Positions 38,911 to 47,900 of a stretch of 49,021 nt of DNA are shown here, one piece after another; within the stretch, counting starts at the first letter, position 1, and each line of letters begins with the position of its first letter. Source of the DNA: Flavobacteriaceae bacterium (GTDB lineage Bacteria; Bacteroidota; Bacteroidia; Flavobacteriales; Flavobacteriaceae). The DNA lies in contig CANGUP010000004.1 of assembly GCA_947457105.1 (NCBI GenBank), positions 1 through 49,021 of the forward strand. The letters are read 5' to 3'. The translations under genes were made by a program, and so were the position numbers. The notes beneath the pieces were generated by a model. That model ran no database searches. It had not been told where the DNA came from and saw only the letters and a program-made list of their open reading frames with translations.

Positions 38911-40191
38911 TTAAAAAAAATTAGCTTTCATCAAAGAAGAATGTCCTAATCTTATTTTCTTTTCAGGATTAAAAAAATTAGATTCTAAAATAGTCAAAGT
39001 AAGTGCATTTTGTAGTACATCGCAAAAATCTTCAGGCGCTGTAGATTTGTGAGAAATCTGATAATTAAAACTATAATTTTGAGGTCTTAAATTAACTTCT
39101 GGAATTTCTAATACAAATTTATTGTCTGCTATATTATCAAAATTATGTATCATTTCATCAGAAACCCAACCCACAATTCTATTTTCATATGTATCAGAGA
39201 AATTACATGCTACAATCATGTATTTTATATCAATGTTTTTCTCTTTTTCAAAGTAAAACTCAATTTTTAACATATCACCACTAAAAATCTCTGAAACAAC
39301 TTTATTGTTTTTATCTTTTAGTATTATGTCAGTAATCTTAATTTTTTCATTTCCAACTTTATCGGTTCTTGACAAAATTGGAACTCCTATTTGACCGTTT
39401 GTGTCGTTTAAGTAGGTTTCTATTGTTTGGTCAATTATGCCTTGAAAGTTTAAGGTTCCGTTTTTTAAATAAATTCCCGAATTACACAATGCTTTCACTG
39501 CTGCTAAATTATGACTTACAAATAAAACTGTTCTTCCTTCACCTTTACTTACATCGCCCATTTTTCCTAAACACTTTTTCTGAAACTCGGCATCACCAAC
39601 TGCTAATACTTCATCGACGATAAGTATTTCGCTTTCTAAATGAGCTGCCACTGCAAAGGCTAATCTAACATACATCCCAGAGGAATACCTTTTTACAGGT
39701 GTATCTATATATCTTTCAACTCCTGAAAAGGCTACAATTTCATCAAACTTTCTTGTAATTTCTGCTCGACGCATTCCTAGAATTGCTCCATTAAGATAAA
39801 TATTTTCTCTTCCTGTCATTTCTGGGTTAAATCCTGTACCTACTTCCAACAAAGAAGCAACTCTTCCGTTAACTTTAAAACTTCCTGTGGTTGGTTTTGT
39901 TACTTTACTTAAAAGTTTTAACAAGGTACTTTTACCTGCACCATTTCTTCCAATAATACCAACAGCATCTCCTTGTTGAATCTCAAAATTGATGTCTTTT
40001 AAAGACCAAACATATTTACTTCCACCAATTGATGTTCTATCATTAGTATCACCTATTTTTAGATATGGATTTTCTTTACCTCGAAGTTTATGCCAAAATC
40101 GATTTAAATCATGGGTAATTGTTCCTGTTCCAACTTCTCCCAATCTATATTGCTTCGATATATTTTCTGCAATTATTGCTAATTCTTTCAT
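38911..40191 (-). CDS. Polysaccharide ABC transporter ATP-binding protein, Wzt-like (copy 2)
   Basis: [72 protein letters not shown] very similar to 4092-5315 but the C-terminal domain diverges. Confidence 0.93.
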   Translation of the reverse strand: MKELAIIAENISKQYRLGEVGTGTITHDLNRFWHKLRGKENPYLKIGDTNDRTSIGGSKYVWSLKDINFEIQQGDAVGIIGRNGAGKSTLLKLLSKVTKPTTGSFKVNGRVASLLEVGTGFNPEMTGRENIYLNGAILGMRRAEITRKFDEIVAFSGVERYIDTPVKRYSSGMYVRLAFAVAAHLESEILIVDEVLAVGDAEFQKKCLGKMGDVSKGEGRTVLFVSHNLAAVKALCNSGIYLKNGTLNFQGIIDQTIETYLNDTNGQIGVPILSRTDKVGNEKIKITDIILKDKNNKVVSEIFSGDMLKIEFYFEKEKNIDIKYMIVACNFSDTYENRIVGWVSDEMIHNFDNIADNKFVLEIPEVNLRPQNYSFNYQISHKSTAPEDFCDVLQNALTLTILESNFFNPEKKIRLGHSSLMKANFF

Positions 40192-40196
40192 AATAA

Positions 40197-41048
40197 TTAA
40201 ATAGAGTCCATAAATCCTTTTTCTACTTTATTGAAAGTGATAACACCTACAAAAAGTAAAATTATAACAAACAAAGATGTAAAAATTAAACTACTTGGCT
40301 CAAAATGTCCAGAACCCAAATATCCATATCTAAAACATTCAAAAATTCCAGTTAAGGGATTCGCATTGACTATCCACCTGTATTGTTCTGGCATAGCCGA
40401 TATAGGATAAACTACTGGAGTAGCATACATATACAATTGGATTCCAAAAGCTAACAAAAAACTTAGATCTTTATATTTGGTAGTCATCGATGAAAATATC
40501 ATTCCTAATCCTAAAGCAAATCCAGCCATTAATAAAACTAAAAAAGGCGTCATTAAAACCCATAGATTGGGCTGTATCGTTTTATCGATAAACGTATAGT
40601 AAAGTACAACAGCAATAAACAATAAAAACTGAACTCCAAATTTTAATAAACCTGAAAAAACAATTGATAATGGCATAATCAACCTCGGAAAATACACTTT
40701 ACCAAAAATAGAGGCATTGCTTTGAAATACAGAAGAGGTTTTTACAAGAGAATCGGAAAAGTAATTCCAAATAGTAATTCCTGCTAAATAAAACGCAATT
40801 TGCGGAAGTCCATCGGTAGAAAGTCGAGCAACTTGACCAAATAAAACTACGTATATTAATGAAGTTAAAATAGGTTGCACAAAAAACCATATAGGTCCCA
40901 AAATAGTTTGCTTGTAAAAAGTGATAAAATCTCTTTTCAAAAGCATTAGCAATAAATCGCGATAATGCCAAAGTTCTTTAAAATTTACAGAAAACAATGA
41001 AGAATCTGCTTTAATCTCTTCGGTCCACAATTGTTTATTAGTATTCAT
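40197..41048 (-). CDS. Polysaccharide ABC transporter permease, Wzm-like (copy 2)
   Basis: DLLLMLLKRDFITFYKQTILGPIWFFVQPILTS...FGKVYFPRLIMPLSIV...NANPLTGIFECFRYGYLG. Confidence 0.93.
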   Translation of the reverse strand: MNTNKQLWTEEIKADSSLFSVNFKELWHYRDLLLMLLKRDFITFYKQTILGPIWFFVQPILTSLIYVVLFGQVARLSTDGLPQIAFYLAGITIWNYFSDSLVKTSSVFQSNASIFGKVYFPRLIMPLSIVFSGLLKFGVQFLLFIAVVLYYTFIDKTIQPNLWVLMTPFLVLLMAGFALGLGMIFSSMTTKYKDLSFLLAFGIQLYMYATPVVYPISAMPEQYRWIVNANPLTGIFECFRYGYLGSGHFEPSSLIFTSLFVIILLFVGVITFNKVEKGFMDSI

Positions 41049-41061
41049 AAATTAAATAAAA

Positions 41062-41574
41062 TTAGCATTCAAAATTCTCGTAAATAATTAAGCCACTTTC
41101 TGAAGGAAAATCTTGCAAAGTGAAGACCACTTTACGTTTTATTTCATCTTCAATTTTCATAGCCAATTGATCAATATAATCAGCATTCAATTGTTTACCA
41201 ACAATCAAAACCTCAATAACACCCGAATCGATACCATTAGCATAATCTCCTAACACAACAATTTGGTGTACTTTTCCCATTCGCTCTAAAATCATGTCAA
41301 TAATAGCATCCAAACCTAAATGTTTGTATACTATTTGTTGCAATGTATTAAATAAGGGATGTTTTATGTTTGCCTTGTATGAAACCCTATTCTGAGCCGC
41401 TTTCTTCTCTAAATAGCCAGCTTCAGAAAGGTTGTTTAATTCCTTTCTAATGGCATTTGTAGATTCATTCATCTCTTCTGCCAAGCCACGTAAATGACCA
41501 TTATTAGCAGTATTGATAAAAAACTTTACCAAGATACGAATACGTGTTTTAGAAGTAATAAGAGTTTCTAACAT
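41062..41574 (-). CDS. Winged-helix (ArsR-like) regulator with C-terminal degenerate MNT/nucleotidyltransferase-like region
   Basis: HLRGLAEEMNESTNAIRKELNNLSEAGYLEKKAAQNRVSYKANIKHPLFNTLQ (wHTH) followed by IVVLGDYANGIDSGVIEVLIVGKQL, resembling MNT GSxxxG...DxD but degenerate. Confidence 0.75.
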   Translation of the reverse strand: MLETLITSKTRIRILVKFFINTANNGHLRGLAEEMNESTNAIRKELNNLSEAGYLEKKAAQNRVSYKANIKHPLFNTLQQIVYKHLGLDAIIDMILERMGKVHQIVVLGDYANGIDSGVIEVLIVGKQLNADYIDQLAMKIEDEIKRKVVFTLQDFPSESGLIIYENFEC

Positions 41575-41593
41575 AGTCAGTTACATTAATAAC

Positions 41594-41610
41594 GAGTAAC
41601 AAAAGTACTC
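41594..41610. promoter_or_regulatory. Candidate operator: GAGTA-N7-TACTC dyad overlapping the -7 element
   Basis: Plus strand GAGTAacaaaagTACTC, perfect 5-bp arms over the TACTTTTG box. Confidence 0.4.
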
Positions 41611-41630
41611 ATTTATTTGAAATCACCAAA
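41600..41630 (-). promoter_or_regulatory. Bacteroidetes-type promoter (-33 TTTG, 19-nt spacer, -7 TACTTTTG) upstream of the wHTH gene
   Basis: Minus strand: TTTG (41630-41627), 19 nt, TACTTTTG (41607-41600); matches TTTG/TAnnTTTG with 19-nt spacing; start codon at 41574. Confidence 0.65.
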
Positions 41631-41826
41631 TTAATTAATTGTAAATAACCAAATTTTACAAATAAGCAATGAGAGAGAAGATTTAAGTTATAAGTGATTT
41701 TTTATAAGCTATAAGTGTACAATCAAAAATTAATTGTTTTGCAAAAGCATTCTCCTACTCTGGAGGAGCGTCCGAAGGACGAGGTGACTTTTAAACTACT
41801 AAACAAAAAGCAGATTGCAGATGACA

Positions 41827-41847
41827 GAACACTGAACACTGAACACT
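41827..41847. repeat. Tandem heptamer (GAACACT)x3 in intergenic spacer
   Basis: gaacactgaacactgaacact; another GAACACT lies at 41964-41970. Confidence 0.9.
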
Positions 41848-41862
41848 GAGCCTGTCGAAGTG

Positions 41863-41892
41863 AAAAAGCCCTTCCGTTTCCGAAAGAGCTTT
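41863..41892 (-). terminator. Rho-independent-type terminator for the adhesin gene
   Basis: Minus strand AAAGCTCTTTCG-GAAA-CGGAAGGGCTTT then TT: uninterrupted 12-bp stem with two G-U pairs and a GAAA tetraloop, T-run TTTTT; about 77 nt past the stop. Confidence 0.8.
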
Positions 41893-41935
41893 CTCTAATT
41901 ATTTCGAGTCCTAAGGACGAGTTAACCTAATAACT

Positions 41936-41970
41936 GAAATCTCAAATCCCAAATCTCAAATCTGAACACT
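41936..41970. repeat. Degenerate heptamer array GAAATCT-CAAATCC-CAAATCT-CAAATCT-GAACACT abutting the adhesin stop codon
   Basis: Five contiguous 7-mers read directly; the last overlaps the TAG stop (41969-41971, minus). Confidence 0.85.
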
Positions 41971-44900
41971 AATTAACCACTTTCTTAGTAGCCTTAAACC
42001 CATCAATAGTAGTAACTTGAACTAATAACACTTGATTCGTTGTCCCTACATTGATTTTAGTTTCTGAAGCATTGATGTTGGTTTTTGTAACCAATACTCT
42101 ACCTCTAATATCGTAGATAGTTACTTCTTTCATTGTAGTTCCAGAAGTTCTTACCACTACATCATTTTGTTGTTTGATAACATTGATGCTGTTTGATGTA
42201 AAGTTGTTATCCTCTATATCTAAAGCTGTTTGGTAAACCAATTCAAAACGATTTGCAAATGTTCCTGCTGCCGATGTGAAGGTGTAAGGCGAACTCAAGT
42301 TATGGTAAGAACCATCTTGATTGTCTTTAATGTAAATAGCTTGTGCACCACCTGTGAACAATCCGTCAACATGATTTATTGCAAAAGTATAGTTTCCTGC
42401 AGTTGTAACTTTATAGTTCAACGGAACTACATCGCTTGCTTGGAATGGCGTTGGACGACCTTGAATAACATATTCTGTACTTCCAATAATCATGTTTAAA
42501 GCCACTGGTCCATCGTTAAAATATTTACTATCGTATGCGTCAGCTCCAGAAGTAGCATTAGTGAAATACCCAACAACTGCCTGAGAATAAGCTCCTCCAG
42601 TTCCTGTTAAGTTCAACCAAACACGGTGTGCTTCATTGGTTGGCGTAGCACTTGTAGTAGTTTTAAAGAATTGATTAGCATTATTAGCAATACGTTGACC
42701 ATTATTAAATTCTAATGACGTTGCGCCATCTTTTGCCTCAACAAAGAAACCTTGTCCTGTTTGAATTACTCCATTTGGTGAATTAGTATTTGCTTCTCCA
42801 TTATCTCCAAAAGTTGCCGATGCGGTGTTCCAAGTACAATACGATGGACTTGCCGCATTGTTTGTTTTTCTCCAGAAGTATAAGGTTGACTCAATATTAG
42901 CAGAATTATCGGTTGCAAACTGCGCGATATCAATTGGTGACGGATAAGGATTACCAACAGCATTAAACTGTTGTGTTGCACTTACATTAACCAAAGTAAT
43001 AGTTTTTGTTCCATTGTTTGGAACTCCTGTAAAGCTACCGTTCCAAACAACTGGTGCTGTTGGGTGATTGTAAGGTAAACGAATTAAGTATCCTTTTCCT
43101 GTTGCAAATAATACGTTAGAAGTATCCGTTCCGTTTACTCCAGCGCCATTCAATCCTGTAATATTCAATCCGATTGAACTATTGTTATATAAGTTTGATG
43201 ACGTATCATATACATAAAAACGATTAGCAAACGTGAAAGGTGAAAACGCATACAATCCTTGACCTGTAACCGGTGAAGACCATAAGGTATAATCTAAACG
43301 AATTAATGGATTGGTTTGACGTTTCACTATAATGTTTCCTGTATTAACAGCAGATGCGTTAGATTGTAATAAATTAGCATTATTGTTTAAAGTAAAACTA
43401 CCAGATGCTACCGCTATAGCTCCATTTAAATTTACATTAATTCCAGATGTAACACTCACAATAGCATTATTAGAAACTGAAATACTACAAGCATCAAAGT
43501 CAGCTCCTATGGTGTAATTTCCTGTAAAGCTAACCGCTTTTGTACTTGTTGGTGTACCATTACTCCATGAAGTTCCATCCCAAGTAGTTGACTCTATAAT
43601 TACTATAGAAGAACCAGATAAAGTAGCTGAACAAGTTCCATCTGTTACAGAAATTAAATTCAAGGTTTGAGTAGCTGTAGCTGCTGATACTGTAACCGTA
43701 GCAGAACCACTTGTTAAAGTAGCTGTTGCATTAGAACCTCCATTTAAATTATAAGTAACTACAGCTCCAGAAGTACCTGCTAAGGTGAAAGTAATATTAC
43801 TTCCTGAACAAACAACTGGACCATTATTGCCAGAAATACTAGCAGTTGGTAGTGGGTTGACAGTAATTACTACTGCATTTGATGTTGCAGGTGAACCTGT
43901 TAAACAAGGTGTCGCATTCGAAGTCATTTCAACTGTAACTACATCATTATTTGCTAAAGTTGTAGAGGTGAATGTTGAAGCTGTCTCACCTAAAACTGTC
44001 TCACCATTTACAGACCATTGATAAGTTGGAGTTGAACCGCCATTAGTTGGTGTAGCTGTAAAAGTTACACTTGCTCCAGAGCATATTGTTGTTGTTCCTG
44101 TTGCTATACTTACGCTCGCTGGTATACTCGGAATCACCGTAATTGTCATTGTAGCGCTACTAGCACATTGCCCAATTGTTGGGGTAAAGGTGTAAGTAGT
44201 AGTAACTAAATTAGTAACTGCAGGCGACCAAGTACCAATAATTCCATCAACAGAAGTGGTTGGTAAGTCAGCCAAAGGAGCTCCTGAACAAATCGCAGGT
44301 ACTTGTGTAAATGTTGGAGCAGCAGGTTGTGTTCCTGTTACATCCCATGAACAAGAAGTTGTATTGAAGTTAGCTGTTTGCCAACAAGCCAATCCTGTTG
44401 GAGCAGCTGGTTGTGTTCCTGTTACATCCCATAAACAAGTAGTGGTATTTAAGTTTGCCGTTTGCCAACAAGCCAATCCTGTTGGAGCAGCTGGTTGTGT
44501 TACTGTTATAGTAAATGAAGTTGTTGTAGCGGTATTTGTTCCGTCGGTCCCGCTTAAAGTAACCGTGGTAACTCCTTTATTAAAAGAAAGTACCCCACTA
44601 CTTGTCCCATCGGATATTCCTAGTACAGTTCCCGTTGAAGCTCCTGAAAGAGTATACCCCCAGGTAGCTCCAGAACAATTGTCATTTATAGGATCCGCAA
44701 TGGTATAGTTAGCCGCACAAGTGCCAGAAATCACATCTATGGATTGGTTATTCGGACTAGTTAAAGTTGGCACTGCATTATCAATTACAGTTACGGTAAA
44801 GGAGCAAGATCCCGTGTTCCCGACGCTATCGGTAACCGTCCAAGTCACCGTAGTTAAGCCCTTGTTGAAGACCACACCAGCAAGTGTATTGCTTCCAGTT

Positions 44901-47900
44901 CCTGAAGTTGCACCAGCGAGTGTGTAATTAGTTGCAGTTACTCCGCAGTTGTCAATACTTCCCGAAGGGTCAAATTCTGCGCCCACGGTGGTGTAATTAC
45001 AAGCAAGTGCTTGGGTATTTCGGATGGGATCAGAAACAGTAACTTCTGCACCGAGATTGCTCAATGTGCCTTGGTTCGTCCAGGTATTCGTATTAAAGTT
45101 AAAAGATGCGGTTTGGCGACCGCTGCCAACAATCGACCACTTCTTGTTAGCCGGACCATTTGCAGACTGATTTATAACAAGCCAATATGTAGTTCCTGCT
45201 ACCAAATCGTAATTTGAGCTGAAGTTATTAATATTAACAAAGTTGCTTGTATTTGTTGCTGCACTATTAATTGGGAAATCAGACCAGTTAACTGTCTTCA
45301 AGGAAGCAAGAAGTGCCGTAGGAATAGCTCCGCTACCACTCCACAACTGCACATCGAATGTAGTGCTCCCTCCAGTTGAAGCATTCGATCTGTAGAGGTT
45401 AAGCTTGATGTTCGACACAGACCCGTTGGCGTTGGCAGTAAATTGCTGAGCCCAACGAGAGATGTTGGCAAAGGACTTATCACTAGCGGCAGTTCCTCCG
45501 CCGGGTGCGAGGTTATTGTAAACATTCACCTGCGCACCATTAAATGTGGAAGATACCGTTGGATTCTGGATATCGTTAACCGTTACGGTAAAAGTACATG
45601 AAGTACTACCACATGAATTAGTAGCTGTAGCGGTAACTGTTGTTGTTCCAACAGGAAAACTTGTTCCTGAGTTTTGAGAATAGATAACTGTTGGAGCAGG
45701 TGAACCTGTTACAGTAGCTGCAACAAAATTTACTATTGCACTGCATTCCCCAAAAGCAGTATTGACAGATACATTAGCAGGGCAACTAATTGTTGGTGCT
45801 GTATTAATTGTCAAGTTTAAAGTAGCCGTATTACAGCCCGTTTCAAAAATAGTTCCTGATTGGGCAGTAGTATAGACTTGTCCATTGGCTGGCCAAAAAT
45901 AGCTTTGACCAGAACAAATAGAAGTAGTTACACTTCCTGCAGTAGTATTTAGATTTACCGTTACCGTAGAAGAACCAGTTATTGTATCTGGACAAACTCC
46001 ATTAGTTATAGAAACTAAATTTAATGTTTGGTTAGTAGTAGCTCCTGTTACAGTAACGGTAGCCGTTCCGCTTGTTAAAGTAACTGTAGAATTTGCTCCT
46101 CCATTTAAGTTATAAGTAACCACAGCTCCTGAAGTACCTGTTAAGGTAAAAGTTGCATCAACTCCCGAACATATTGGACCATTATTTGATGAAATACTTG
46201 CCGTAGCCAATGGGTTAACTGTTAAAACACCACTATTATTTGTTGTTCCATTCCAGAAACCTCCACCACCAGCATTATAACCTCCATACTGCCAATCGCA
46301 AGTACCTTGCTTGTAACGGAACGCATAATAAAAAGTTCCAGATGAAGGTGGAGAAAGTGTATATAAATATTCGTCGTTATTTCCTGTAACAGCAGGATTA
46401 TGAGAAGCTGTAAACCAGTTGCTCCAAGTTGAAGGATTTGAATTTGTGCCACTATAACCAAATTCAACCGTAATTCCGGCACCTTGTCCAGCACCATTAG
46501 TTACCCCAGACTCAAAAACTTGTCCATAAGCCGTAAAACTAGCTCCTTCGCAAACCGTTTGTGAACCTGGAAATTGTAAATTAGTGTAATCAATAGCACT
46601 AGAAATCGTTAAAATACCTGTTTGAGTAACAACCGTAGCACATCCATTACCTGTTGTAGTAACAGTATAATTAAACACACCGCCTGCTGAAGGTATGCCG
46701 CTGATAGTAAATACACCAGTATTTAAGGTACCAGACATTCCTGCTGGCAATCCTGTAACCCCAGCTCCAGTAGCACCACCACCCACAGCATAGGTTATAG
46801 CTGTTGGAAGTACTGTATTTTGACAGAACGATTGTACATTAGTACCTAATCCACTAGTTAAACTAATTGTATGAGCAGCATTTGTGTTAACTGTTAAAAC
46901 ACCGTTTACATTAGTAGTTCCGTTCCAGAAACCTCCTCCTGAACCACTGTAACCACCATATTGCCAATCACAAGCACCTGATTTATATCTAAAAGTATAA
47001 TAGTAAACACCATTCAAAGAAGGTGTGAAATTATAAACATATTCGTCGTTATTACCCACATCAGAACCATAACCTGTAGTAAACCAGTTTGTCCAAGTAG
47101 CTGGATTGGTATTAGCAGTATCGTATCCAAACTCAACTGTAATTCCTGAACCTGCTCCTGCACCCGGTGTTACACCTGCTTGAAAAACTTGTCCATAAAC
47201 CGTATAAGTACCACCTTGACAAATCGTTCCCGAAGGAGGAAATTGAAGATTAGCATATCCTACTAGATTCGACACTTGCATAGTGATACCTGCTGAAGTT
47301 ACTGGCGAACCAGCTACACAATTAGCATTTGAAGTCATAACTACTGTTACTACATTCCCATTTGCTAAAGTTGACGTTGTAAAAGTCGAAGCAGTTTCAC
47401 CAGAAATATCACTTCCATTTACACGCCACTGATAAGTTGGTGTTGTTCCTCCATTAGTTGGAGTTGCTGTAAATGTTACACTAGTTCCTGAGCAAATTGC
47501 TCCAGAAGGAACAGCCGCAATACTTACACTAGCCGCAACACTCGGAGTTACGGTAATGGTAACAACTGCAGAAGTAGCCGATGCACATGCACCACTAGTG
47601 ACTACAGCTCTAAAATAAGTTGTAGTTGTTAAATTTCCTATTGTTGCTCCAGCTAAAGTTGCCGCAGTTTCTCCAGAAATATCTGTAAAAGTTATATTAT
47701 CTGGTGAAGATTGCCATTTAATTGTTCCTGTATTTCCTATTAATGAAATATCAGTTGGCTGTGTGTTTTCACAAATTGTTTGATCTGCTGAGACAGTTCC
47801 TGCAACTGACGCCGGAACTAAAGTTACTACAACACTACCTGTCATAGCCAGTGTTAAATTACATGTTCCATTAGTATTAGAAGCCTCTACTGTATAAGTA

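Noticed and set aside
40699-40971. Minus-strand 90-aa ORF
   Set aside because: Alternative-frame shadow ORF inside the Wzm-like permease gene (40197-41048).
41827-41970. Possible CRISPR array in the adhesin-proximal spacer
   Set aside because: The units are contiguous heptamers without unique spacers and no cas genes are present.
42230-46497. ORFs on both strands within the adhesin (42230-42499, 42766-42981, 43332-43517, 43785-44021, 44256-44708, 44721-44927, 45011-45217, 45298-45525, 46222-46497)
   Set aside because: Overlap the continuous adhesin frame. Their repetitive peptides (e.g. QQANPVGAAGCVPVTSH) are antisense readings of its repeats.
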